Source of the DNA: Pocillopora verrucosa
Taxonomy: Eukaryota; Cnidaria; Anthozoa; Scleractinia; Pocilloporidae
Direction: 5' to 3'
Length of the DNA: 64,000 bases
Assembly: GCF_036669915.1 (NCBI RefSeq)
Contig: NC_089319.1
Span: 7,885,346 to 7,949,345, forward strand
The position numbers and the translations under genes are program-made. Of this stretch, positions 50,601 through 59,900 are shown piece by piece; the first letter of the stretch is position 1; each line of letters opens with the position of its first letter. The notes beneath the pieces are model-generated. The model was not told the DNA's origin. It saw only the letters and a list, made by a program, of their open reading frames with translations, and did no database searches.

Positions 50601-52398
50601 AACACTGTTTTTGATGTAGATTTATTTATTGATGGACATAAGTGAAAAGTAAGAGGTAAAAAGGAAAAAAATTTGTAATGTAAGATTATTATTAAGATGA
50701 TCATTTTACAGAACATCCCCTCATTCTTTCCCTCCTTTTTCAATTCTTAAATAATTTTTTATTTTTTTTATTTTTTTTCTTGTTGTATCGTATTGTTTGT
50801 AATTAGATATTTATAGACTGGCTAGCGTACTTGTAGCGGTACCCTCTCCCCCCCGTTTCTCCATGGGGGGAAGGGTATGGGTACACGTAGGCTATAAACT
50901 GGCCCGCGTAGACTAGTATTGGCTACCCACGGGCCTTAAAAAAATTGTAGATAATTCAGAAATTAAAGTATAATGAAGGACTGTTGTTTTACTTTGTTTT
51001 GCTTTAGGTGGAAATTGATGAGTATCAAAACTACGACAAAGCTCTTGGGGCACTTACAGAAGCGTATAAATGTATGGCGAAAGCCAAAACGAAAAACCCT
51101 ACGGATCAAGAAGAGAAGGTGGCTGTCCTGAAACAAAGAATAGGTTTTCTAAAGAAATTTGTACAAGCAAGAAGGTGAGAACGTCGTGTCATATCCTATA
51201 AGGTGGAAAACACTCCTCATTTTGACCTTTTCTACCATCGTCAGGTTTGTTTTCCTCTTACGATACGTCCTTCAAAGAGACGCATTGAAAAGTTATTTTA
51301 AGTTCTTTAAAATTGAACGTAGCGGCGTGGCGGGCTGGGGATAATCACCCTTCTCCCCTCTCACTCTCGATCAGTGTGGCTACTTTGTTCTCTTTGTCTT
51401 CTCAGATAAGGACAATAAACTGTCTCTTCTCTGTACTGGTTAGCAGGGACGTTAAAGAGCCTACGCACTTCTCACAAAGTGTAGGGAACGTAGCTCCGGT
51501 GTTGTAGTCAGGCCTTGTTTTCAAAATTGGGATACCTGGAAGATTTTCCTCTTAAAGTCTTGTAAAGCTCATCAGAGCATTGTAGTGTTTGTTCTTGCTG
51601 ACGACTTTCTATGTTTAGATATTCAATCACAACATGTCGATAATCGTTTTGATTAATTTATCGTTGTATGATTCTGGTTTCAAATTGTGATGTTGTAGAT
51701 CATACGACGAGGACCCAGAAGAGGCAATTAAACAGTGTCACATTCTACTTGAGGAGCCGGATCTGGAATCAGCTGTACGTGTAGGAGACGTATATGGGAT
51801 AATTATAGAACACTACGCAAGACAGCAAAACTATACTAAGGTAAGTACCACTTTGAAGAGCGTCTTTTGAAAAGTGAGGTGCGTTTTCGGTGATTGTTTT
51901 CACCAGACAATTGTGGACGAAAGACCAAGTCAGGAATGAAGACAGGTCTGTTTTCAAACGAAACTGGAGTGAACATTACCTCATTTCCACTTTAAATCTC
52001 TTCAGCGCTCCCAAGTTGCGTCTGTTTTGGTCATCTTGGCGTATAGAGAAATATTTTGGTGACTGCGTTAGCAGCTTAAGTTGCAAATTTGGCGACCTGT
52101 GTTTGACGGTCGTGATGTTAGGGTGTAAAGGGTTTCATTACGTCAACCATTTTCTCGCGTTCTTTCTCCTTAGGCTTTCTCTGTGATGGAGGAGATGAGA
52201 CGCCGTGTTCCCAACGTGAACATGGCTTACTACGTAAACATGAAGACTATAGAGGCGACCCACAAGGCAGTTGGAGCTCCTTTGATGCGAGGAATGGGCG
52301 CGGAACGAGACATCCGCGGGGAACTGGGCGAAGATGAAGGAGAGGAGGTTGAAGAAGAAGTAGAAGAGGATCTTATGAATGGACATGATGATTACTAG
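32641..52398 (+). CDS. IFT140: Intraflagellar transport protein 140 (IFT-A complex)
   Basis: 33 coding exons: 32641-32787, 33474-33695, 33886-34010, 34782-34918, 35547-35722, 36407-36495, 36735-36838, 37330-37481, 37996-38088, 38365-38475, 38919-38997, 39139-39230, 39638-39765, 40191-40308, 40591-40905, 41810-41897, 42006-42046, 42542-42765, 43141-43318, 43480-43563, 43742-43848, 44284-44379, 44814-44946, 45771-45842, 45958-46029, 46440-46513, 48359-48413, 48815-48997, 49460-49657, 50137-50349, 51008-51174, 51699-51840, 52174-52398. Total 4440 nt (1479 aa; human 1462), phase correct at every junction. The N-terminal half is WD40 beta-propeller (start [13 protein letters not shown]). The C-terminal half is TPR-type helical repeats ([45 protein letters not shown]-like, [27 protein letters not shown]). 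The tail is acidic. IFT140 is a core IFT-A subunit for retrograde transport and ciliary GPCR import. Introns carry many miniature elements and an antisense tRNA gene. Confidence 0.97.
33036..33091 (+). repeat. (GGGGGGA)n microsatellite in IFT140 intron 1
   Basis: About eight runs of six or seven G, each separated by a single A, giving a period of 7 bp, on the coding strand of IFT140. Four or more adjacent G-runs satisfy the G-quadruplex pattern in both DNA and pre-mRNA. Confidence 0.9.
34264..34470 (+). repeat. Miniature TIR element family B, copy 2 (near intact)
   Basis: In IFT140 intron 3. Left end TTAACCCTTTAACTCCCAGA. Right end CATAGGAGTTAAAGGGATAA. The termini are inverted repeats of about 17 bp. 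Subterminal CTTCTCCTTAC on the left is mirrored by GTAAGGAGAA on the right. About 207 bp, non-coding. Confidence 0.85.
34978..35151 (+). repeat. Miniature TIR element family C, copy 3 (3' truncated)
   Basis: In IFT140 intron 4. TTAACTCTTTAACTTTCAGA, CTTCTCCCTTTAATATCC, TTATCTTGATCCAA and AATTTACAAGAAAATGTA. It stops after CAGCTAG, exactly where a family B copy begins. Confidence 0.8.
35152..35362 (+). repeat. Miniature TIR element family B, copy 3
   Basis: TTAACCCTGTAAATCCCAGA at the left and CATGGGAGTTAAAGGGTTAA at the right, with the family core GAATTTAGCATTGGATCAAC. Directly abuts the truncated family C copy. Confidence 0.85.
35812..36330. repeat. GGCGACT-type element, copy 2, split by a nested insertion
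   Basis: In IFT140 intron 5. The left part (about 35812-35860, ACTTCAAGCTCAATTTTTTC) matches the start of the 5298 element. The right part (about 36200-36310, AAATTGGCAACTTTGCTGCA and GACGACCAAAACAGTTGC) matches its other end. A family A element (35982-36186) sits between them. Confidence 0.55.
35982..36186 (-). repeat. Miniature TIR element family A, copy 4 (nested)
   Basis: Reverse orientation: TTTAAACCCTAAAAGTGG, TAATTTCTCCCCACTATG, GAAATGATCACCAAC, ACAAATTCTCATTGTCAGCA, AGAATATGTACACTGATG and right end GGATGTAAAGGGTTAA. Confidence 0.75.
36900..37110 (+). repeat. Miniature TIR element family B, copy 4
   Basis: In IFT140 intron 7. TAATTCTCCTTACTTTCTAC, TTTGGAGAATTTTTTATTGA, ATTGTAAGGAGAAAGTG. 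Both termini are degenerate (TTTAATCCTTTCACTTAC and GTGGAGTGAAAGGAGTA). Confidence 0.75.
37752..37830 (-). repeat. Dispersed repeat (GGGCTAACGCTCG family), copy 2, reversed
   Basis: CGGTTTTATAAACTTAGTTG, TGGCCATTGTAGAGAGTTTC and GATATTTCGAGTGTTAGC are the reverse complement of the block at 2062-2160. In IFT140 intron 8. Confidence 0.6.
38718..38800 (-). repeat. Dispersed repeat (GGGCTAACGCTCG family), copy 3, reversed
   Basis: GGTTTTATCAACTGAGGTGA, AAATTGGCCGTCTTAGAGAG and AAGCTAACATCTTTAGCCTT. More diverged copy in IFT140 intron 10. Confidence 0.55.
39253..39360. repeat. ATCCACTGGATAG-type palindromic repeat
   Basis: CACTATCCAGTGGACAAGAG, GGGTTATCCACCGGATAGAG and ATCTAGTGGATAGCACTATC: multiple overlapping short inverted copies of TATCCACTGGATA within about 100 bp. 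In IFT140 intron 12. Confidence 0.6.
42150..42240 (+). repeat. ATTGGTT/ACCAATCA dispersed repeat, copy 1
   Basis: TCTGATTGGTTAAGAGGCTA, then ACCAATCATAGAAC. Related blocks lie at 45005-45140 (reversed) and 49060-49300. In IFT140 intron 17. Confidence 0.45.
43989..44199 (-). repeat. Miniature TIR element family C, copy 4
   Basis: Reverse orientation: TTAACACTCTAACTCCTAAG, TTAATTCTCCCCTCTAGCTA, TAGATCAAGATAAAAC, GGATATTATAGGGAGAAGTT and CTTGGAGTTGAAGGGTTAT. In IFT140 intron 21. Confidence 0.8.
45005..45140 (-). repeat. ATTGGTT/ACCAATCA dispersed repeat, copy 2
   Basis: TTGGTCCAGGAAACTGGAGC, TTAACCAATGAAATGCAAAA and TTGGTCACTCGCGTTTTTCC GCGCTTC are reverse-complement matches to 49170-49270. 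In IFT140 intron 23. Confidence 0.6.
46110..46330. repeat. G/C-tract dispersed repeat (GTCGCCAACAGA family), copy 1
   Basis: Runs of G near 46150-46170, GTCGCCAACAGAATATCAAG, ACTATAGAAAATTAACTG, GTGACACAACCAAATTCTCC, then a C-run. The same order recurs at 54870-55070, giving a second copy within the window. In IFT140 intron 25. Confidence 0.7.
47091..47162 (-). pseudogene. Decayed tRNA-iMet copy
   Basis: 72 nt on the minus strand, aligning along its length to the intact gene at 47938-48009. The 5' half (AGCAGAGCGGCGCAGTGGAA GCGTGC) is almost identical. The anticodon position reads TAT instead of CAT, and the anticodon stem (CAGGG/CCTAA) and T-stem no longer pair well. A T4 run follows. In IFT140 intron 26. 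Confidence 0.7.
47938..48009 (-). tRNA. Initiator tRNA-Met (CAT)
   Basis: 72 nt on the minus strand. The acceptor stem AGCAGAG pairs with CTCTGCT and ends in A. The A1-U72 pair is the eukaryotic initiator hallmark. The anticodon arm CTGGG-CCCATAA-CCCAG gives anticodon CAT, and the three G-C pairs next to the loop are typical of initiators. The T arm CGAGG-ATCAAAA-CCTCG pairs fully and has the AUC-type loop, not TTC. The body GCGCAGTGGAAGCGTGC is the internal A-box region. A TTTT run 4 nt downstream fits Pol III termination. It lies antisense within IFT140 intron 26 and should be transcribed independently. Confidence 0.92.
49060..49300 (+). repeat. ATTGGTT/ACCAATCA dispersed repeat, copy 3
   Basis: GAAGCGCGGGAAAACGCGAG TGACC, TCTGATTGGTTAGGAAAGTG and TTTTCTGGACCAATCAC. 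Matches 45005-45140 in reverse. In IFT140 intron 28. Confidence 0.6.
50810..50935. repeat. GTACCC..GGGTAC inverted repeat
   Basis: GGTACCCTCTCCCCCC faces GGGGGGAAGGGTATGGGTAC, its near reverse complement. Flanks (CTGGCTAGCGTACTTGTAG and CACGTAGGCTATAAACTGG) are also loosely inverted. Foldback repeat in IFT140 intron 30. Confidence 0.55.
52005..52110 (-). repeat. GGCGACT-type element, partial copy 3
   Basis: CGCTCCCAAGTTGCGTCTGT TTTGGTC and TGCAAATTTGGCGACC are the reverse complement of the right part of the element at 5298-5573. In IFT140 intron 32. Confidence 0.55.
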
Positions 52399-53244
52399 GT
52401 ACCAGGCTGGAACGAGTAGAGAAGATAGGGCCTGGAATGAGCTTGAAAGTAACAGTGGTTGTCGCCGTCAGATAATATGTTTTGAAAGGAGGAACGACAA
52501 CATTTTCTGCACTGTGATGTGGCCGGGTAGGAAGACGCCGATACGACAATGCTGATGGATAAGAGGGTCTGAAGGAAGGAGTAACAGAACGGGTTCATAA
52601 CTGTTTTATAGAATGGCTGCTGGAAGTTATTGTAATACGGACAACCCGATCTCATCCGAATGGCTTAGGATGCGTTAAAGTAAGCGATAAAGAAAAGATG
52701 TCACTGCAAGCCCTTGAAGTCCTTGTGAAGAGAGCAGTCGGAATGTGAGAAGTTACCCAACGTTAAATAATTCTTTGGTGTCAAATAATGGTGCGGTAGG
52801 AAATTTCAAAGTTTTGGGAGCTAAGAACAAAGTCAACTTTACTAAAGTCAGTCTTCAGTTCACTGATTTAAGGAGAAAGCACCCAACAACGACGATTTTT
52901 TATGTAGATATTTAGACCGATAGATGTACATAATTGTAACTTAGTCAGACAAGGAAACTAGGTCAGAACCTCTGGCTTTGCAAATTGAGTTACCAACCTT
53001 GTTTTTTTCGATTACCAGGACTGTTTGGACAACGTAAGTACCTTCTAATTGTTGATTTTCTTTCTTAAAAAATAATATATGATATGGCAACTGCGTTAAC
53101 TTTAAAGCAATTTAGTTAAAATACTCATAACAAAAAAAAATTATCTCTTTTCTTAGCTGCCGATTTAAGTCACATGCGTTTCTTCTCACTTCATGATAGG
53201 AGTTATTTATTCATAAACAACAAATGTTCGTGTAAATATGTAAG

Positions 53245-53250
53245 AATAAA
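53245..53250 (+). terminator. Candidate poly(A) signal, IFT140
   Basis: AATAAA about 850 bp after the IFT140 stop, in AT-rich sequence. Confidence 0.4.
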
Positions 53251-53379
53251 GAATATTAGTACTTCAAACTTTTGCCTTGCGGTTTTCGGTGAAATGGAAC
53301 CCACGGTATGTTTAGAAGTATGAAGTTATGTTCTCTGTTTCGATTAATGCACAAGTGAATTAGCCGTCAATTCGGAGCT

Positions 53380-53560
53380 AGAATACGAGTTGTCCCTGTT
53401 TTTCGGCGGAGTCCGTCGCGCGGGTAAAACATTCTGTGAAAAAGGTGTTAACGCAGAGTTCCGCGCGGTGTACTATCATAAGTTTGTTATTTTCTCTGAT
53501 TTTTTTTTTTTTAGACTTGCGCAACGGACCTCTCCGAAAAGCAAGGATTGCGCGTAGTCT
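53380..53560. repeat. Dispersed palindromic repeat, copy 2
   Basis: TACGAGTTGTCCCTGTTTTT CGGCGGAGTCCGTCGCGCG on the left. GCGCAACGGACCTCTCCGAA AAGCAAGGATTGCGCGTAGT on the right, inverted. Related to 1300-1440. Confidence 0.55.
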
Positions 53561-53631
53561 TATTCAGAAATTTCAGTTGTGCTTCAGGCAAGTGAGTGAA
53601 TAAAAAGGTCAGAAACAAACTTCTATTTGAT

Positions 53632-53637
53632 TTTATT
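53632..53637 (-). terminator. Candidate poly(A) signal, BRAT1
   Basis: TTTATT on the plus strand, about 305 bp beyond the BRAT1 stop on its sense strand. It lies about 380 bp from the IFT140 signal, so the two 3' ends converge without overlapping. Confidence 0.4.
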
Positions 53638-53942
53638 TAACCCTTAAACTCCCTGGAAAGACCAACAAATAATTTATGCTTACAATGTCAAACAGTTTCT
53701 AGCAGGAAGGTTAAGGGATTTGGTTGCAATTAACACCAATTTCTCAAAGCTACAATTATAGGATATACATAATGGGCAGTGAGGAGAATTGCTCTTTAGA
53801 TCCTGAGAGTGAAAGACTTAAATTAGAAACTCATTTTGGTAAATTTGGAACCTAGTCCCTAGGATCTCTCTTCTTCTTGTTTCCTTGTGGAAAGAAAAGA
53901 GAGCCTGGAAACGACGTTGAGTTCAGAAAAATAGCTATCACA

Positions 53943-56900
53943 TCAGTAACAGTCCAGAAGATTTTCCTCGTGACGTCTAGCTGCCAAGAGAACGTCCTCT
54001 AGCAAAGAAACCGGATCAGATCTGAGCGCATTGTCAGCGGCTTCACACGACAGAGCCACTGATGCTAGATCAGTTTCGAGTAAAACTTCCTTGAACTTCT
54101 CCAAACCAAACCCATTCCCCAGAGCTTCCTGGAAATCCCCCGATGTCGTGATCCATTGTTCGACGATGGAGTTATCTTGATTTGTAATGTGTTGCAAAAT
54201 ACCTAACACTTCAAGAGATTTCTCGCAAACCATGTGGTCGCAATCACTAAGGGCTTCACTAAAAATCTTCAACGCCCCCATTTCGAAAAGAACCCGTAGG
54301 CATTCATCAACATCATGTTTATTCAAACGTTCACCATCACACGTTTTACGTGTATTCGTGCTTTCCTTGTTAGGTTTTAAACCAGTAATGTGAAAGATAA
54401 CTGCTTCCCAGAACTCAAAACCACGTAATTTGACTTCCCAGTCAAAATCCTGACAAGCGCGGCAGATTCTTTGTGTCGTTATTCCATACCTCGATGTTGT
54501 TTCTGCAGCTCCCGATTGTTTTCCGACTTGTTTCGATTGGTTCCCGAGCTGTACGTCCTGAATATCATCACATGTCGGACTTCCTTCGGTCGGTGATTGG
54601 TCTTTCACTTCCTTGCTGGAGTGAATGATTCGGACAGCAATGGGATGACGTTTTCTTGTCCACAAAGTTAAGCATTCCATAGCTCTACGACGTGGGAAGG
54701 CCTCTTCGTCTCCTACCAGAACCGTGGAGAGCTTCTCTAAGATGAGTTCCTGTTGAGAACGGAAGTAGCCACAAAATTTTGTAATCATTATTTATCGCCC
54801 GGAGGGAGGGGAGGGAAAGAGAGAGGGGATCAGAGTATTTTGCGGGAATCACATGGTTCCCAGGGGATACAGAGCGGGGGGGGGGGAAGGGGGGAGAGAG
54901 TCAGTCGCCAACAGAGTATAAAGGGAGTAATATAGAAAATTGACTACCAATAAGGGGGGTCACTAGAATACTACAGAGCCTTAAAAGGGAATCAGATAAA
55001 TTTTAATGTCACACAACAAAACTCCTCCGATCCCCCCAAAGGCGATAAATAATGAGGTCGCCGAGCCTCAAAATTGACTTAAAGAAATCACAAGAGTGTT
55101 AGTTTTTTCAATCGACGCTTGATGGATGTTCAAGAACGGCAGGATATGTCATCGACAAAAATTTACTACTGACACTTACAGATACTATCAATTTCCCCAA
55201 ATAAGTAACGCTAGGTATTGAAGCCGGAAAATACCTCTGATAGTTGACTATTTTGAAGAAGAGATGTCCACAACTTTGATCGACAGACCAGGGAACCAGT
55301 GACAAGGAGAGCGGAGGCACGGGCGTAGCTGTCACTGTCATTTACAGTATTCCACACTGTCGCAGGGATATTGTGAAAACAGAGGAACTCCTCAATTAAA
55401 TCTGAGGGAAAAAAACTATCGGTTCTTAAATCAAGTGCAGGTTTCTTTTTGCACGAAGGGGAGGGGGGGTTGTTCATATAAGAGATTTGCCACCCTCAGG
55501 TCCACCCTCACAAACTAGCTCGTCCCAGTCTTCCTCTATTTCCACACGTGTCGAGTCGAGTCGAGTGAGATTGGTACTACAACTTCCTCGAGAGATAAAA
55601 CAAAGTTGTAAGTCAAAGAAAACTAGAAACACTCGCCGATGAGAAAAAAAAAGTTTTGGAATTTACGTTGTCTTTAAAGTATGAAGGCCAGGGCATTTAC
55701 AAAGTTTTTGTGCCTTTTTTTACTTCCACTTCCATGTTACCGATGCCGCGGCGTCTTGCCTCACTCCAGTGCATGTAGGACTTACCCTGGTCTAACTGCA
55801 CTAGATCAGCAACGAACTCCAACGTAGAATCTCTTACTTCCCAACTCGAGTCTCGCAATCTTCGATAAAGCATGAAAGCAAGCTTTTCACGGTTTGATGT
55901 TTTGGTGTTAGAATTCTGCAGATGATGGTCAAGCCTTGCTCGTTTCTCACCAAGGATCTCGCTGTCTGTTTGTATGTTGCTGTTGTTGAAAAGCTTGGTT
56001 ATGTATGTTGGCTTGGCGGCGCCAAACACCTTTCCGAGTGTTTTCAAGGAAGTAGATGTCACCTTAAAAACCAACAAACAAATAATGACTCATAAGGATT
56101 TTCAAGGAGACATCATACTATGTTCTTGATGACCGAGTGGGCCCAATGCGCTTAGTCCATACGTTTTGACCGAGAGCCAAATAATTTCCCGTCTGGCCCG
56201 ACCAAACTGAGTCAATCAAGAACTTATCATACGACCACCAGGTGTTGAAAATTTCGAAAACTCTGTTTCAAATTAGATAGGATGAGAAAGACGTGTCGGA
56301 TGCACGCGGGAAGACCACAAAAAAGATTCCACAATAAAAAAAAAATTTCTTGATTTTTTCAAGTCAGAACAAGAAACTCGAAATTCATCGAAAAGTTCAA
56401 CTTCTTTTTATCATTTCAATGATCTTCTTTTTGCAACAAAGCCGTGCGAGTAAAGTCCAGACGCCTTTTTCCAGAGAAGCTAATGTCAATCCGTCCGGCT
56501 CTACACACGTCTACTTCAATGTAGTTTTCTATAGGATTGCGCGCGCAGGGCCGAACGTGTCATATGATAATTCAACGGCCTTATGTCTCATACAAGCAAT
56601 ACAGCGACCGAAAGGTCGACCCAAAAGCAGCATTTGTTCTCTGGAGCTCTCCGTAGAAAACGTACCAATCGATTAGCAGAAACAAAGTATTTACAGCTTG
56701 GCTCTGACGAAGGGCTAACGCTCGAAACGACAGTTTTTAAAACTCTGTACGGTGGTCAATTTGCACTATAAACTCAGATGATAAAACAAATCATCTACTT
56801 ACAGCTTCACTTGTTTCGGAACTTTCGATAAGTTGTAACAACACCTCAACAATATCGTCAAACAGCTGGTAAACAATGAAGAATTCTGTGCCTTCAAGAA

Positions 56901-59900
56901 TGTCTAAAAAACAGTAGAATGGACAGATAGTGGTAAGTTTTCAGCCGAACACGAAAAAAGAAAAACAAAAAACAAAAAACTCAGAACACATCACTACTTT
57001 GGACTGTAGACTGCACTTTTCATCAGTTTACCGGCGTAAAAACCCAAGCGCGACCTTTGTCGAACTCGATAAAGAGAGTGGCGAAGGGCTTATACATGAC
57101 GCGTGATTAGGCCCAGAATTAATACGGAAAGCGGGAATTTTACAGAAAGGCGAGGGAAGGTGAGATTTGAAAGTTTCCCTTTTAAATTCGTGACTCCTGA
57201 AAGATTTATCTAAAGTGCACGTGACGCATTAATTTTTCTAAAACTCGTGTGTGAAACGGGATCAAGACCGCCCCGCCCCTCCTTGCTACCTTCGATAAAG
57301 CTTCATAAAGAAACAGGCCAAAAGCAAGTAATTTGCAAGCTGTTTATCGTTCTTCCAGCATCCAAATCCGCCTTAAACCTTAATCACGGTACACTTAAAC
57401 CTTACATGTGTTGATTACCTTTTGACTTTTGCACTTCAGCAAAGCTTACAATGAACTCCAGTAAGGCTTTGAGAACTCTCTGATTGCCATGAAACTTCAC
57501 AGCTGAATGGTTGCTCGGACTGATGCAGTTGTGAAGGAGGTTTATACTGAGCTTTAGCCAGTGTAACACTTGGGAAATATGTCTTGAGGAGGTCTTTCAT
57601 AAGTAAAAAGATTAAACAAAGAATAAAATCAAATGCATAGAAAAGTTACGAGACAACCTCTCTGACCCACAAAAAATAAGACAGTTGTTACTCTGAAACT
57701 AACAAATATGATCAAATACCCGTGGTATGAAATGGAAAAGGTTCCTCTTTTTAAGGTTCAAATTCTAATAAAAAAAAACAAGCCTTTGTTTATGCGCAAA
57801 TGGTTAAATTAGGTAGCATAATTGAAATTTATAAGTACAGTACAAAAACGCACTCCATTACAACCCCTGTAGAATAGTTACCTGCTGCATCAGCTGTTGG
57901 GCTGCAGCTAGTCCTTGACAAACAACTTGAGTGGTGGAAGAACCCCCTTTGATCCAAGGAAGCACTGTATGTTGTAACTGTTGCTGTTTTAAGTAAAGAA
58001 TAGTAGATATAAGATTGTCACCAGATGATTGGTGGTAATATGTCAGAGAAAAATCAATTTCTTCCCATAACAGTGGATTAACTCATTTGATCCACTGAGA
58101 GTGACACGCATCTAATTTCTCTTCACAATATCACTCTGAATCACACATATAGGTCAGGAGAATAAAGGAAATGATGAGCAACTTAAGAAGCTCTTGATTA
58201 ATGAACAAATTCTCCTTGTTAGCACCTTAGGAAATGTACAGGAAACAGAATGGAGAATATGCATACTGGTGTCAGGGCATAAAGGGGTTAGCTAACCAGG
58301 AGAAACCCTGCTTACAACTGAAGAGCTCAGCTTCATGTCACAAGGTGAAATGCTTTTTTTTTAAAATGGTACCTACTGAGAGAGATGTTTTTTTCCTAGG
58401 CCCTGAGAAAACAACATGGAGTAACAAAAAAGTGTAGTCTATTTGGAAATGCATTTAAGATATAATAAGCGCTATCCAACAGTGTGACAATTTTCAAACC
58501 TTAGCAAAGGATCTTTTCTGATGGTCTAAGGACAGCAGTCCATCAACAAGATCAGTGTTGGTGTGATCTTTTCCATTGGCACAACAGCCATTCTGTGATT
58601 CATCAATGTTCCAAGATGTCTGAGTAAGGACAAGATCAAGAGGTAACTCTACCAAACCAAACAGTACTTCCAACCAGTGAAGTGGAAAATCTCTAAGAAA
58701 AAATCCATCAAGATAAGTATGAGGAGAGAATTACAAGTTGAGCAACTTACACAAGGTTACTTCACAGATTAAATACTGAAGAACATACATAATAATACCA
58801 CTTCTAGTGTGTACCTGGAACATTCTTGACGGGGGCCTAAACCAGCTACCAGTTCAAGCCCTGTAGTTATGAGGCCTTTCTTAAAAAGATCCACACATGA
58901 CCCAAGAAGGACTTCTGATGCTGTTGTGACTGTATTTTCCATGGTGGTAAGCTTATGCCAATCCACTGGACATGTGCTAAAAACATATGGACATGTTAGG
59001 GACAGGAAGGAAATTAAGCTTAGACAAGCAAAACAGAACCTACTTTGAACTCCACAAGCCAAACAAAGCAATTGCCAGTTCTTCAATGATGAGGAGTATG
59101 ATAATACTGATATGTGCTGTTGGGCAGATTTGGTTGGTCAAAGGGAGAATGATGCAGGACGATAAAAATATCTTCATGGAGGCGATGGAAAAGTAAAAAT
59201 TGTCATAATTTATGCTTTTGGCTACTTCTGGCTGGTTTAGGAGCTCAGAGGCATAATTCAGAGGCATAATTCACTTATTCCCTAGTTAATGGATAGATAA
59301 GTGTAAAGGTGGAGTCTGTACTCAAGCCTATTGGCCCACCCTGCCAGAGCTAGGATTATATTTACTCCCCCCTGAATGGGATGTTAGTCTATCGCATAGA
59401 TACATGCTAGCACATTTCAAAGAGCCAATTAACTCCCCCCCTGGATGAGATGCCAGTCCATCGCATAGATAGATGCAAGCATATTTCAAAGAGGCAATTA
59501 ACATAACTGTTACATATTTTGCCATGATTGTTTACCTGTTTTTTGTTATCTCGCATATCATATCAACAAGTTTCTGGCAAACCCCCAAACCTCCCACTTG
59601 TAATAAATTCAAACAATCCATAAACAGTTTGCTTTGTTGAAGAACCTTTTGTCCATGAACAGAGTTCTCATATAACAAGATTCTTGTAACTTCAATAGCA
59701 GCAATTTCTGAGGTTGTTGAAGGTGAAATGCCTGGAATAAGCATCAATTTAATCTTGTCGATGATAATTTTGAGTTGATCACTGCAGTCCATGAAGCTGT
59801 CTTGTGTGTGAGGCTGTTGGTCTGCTATCCACTCACTCTCCTTGATCATAAACTTTACTAAGAATTTTCTGGCTGAACTTGCCACAAACATGCTTCTGTC

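Larger units (their letters stand above)
52399..53942. other. Convergent 3' region between IFT140 and BRAT1
   Basis: No gene. The left part is probably IFT140 3' UTR to about 53265. A palindromic repeat lies at 53380-53560. BRAT1's 3' UTR enters from the right. The small open frames have no recognisable domain. Confidence 0.6.

Noticed and set aside
56105-56240. GGGCCCAATGCGC-containing block in BRAT1 intron 7
   Set aside because: It looks like a dispersed repeat, but I see no second copy in the window and cannot support it from the sequence alone.
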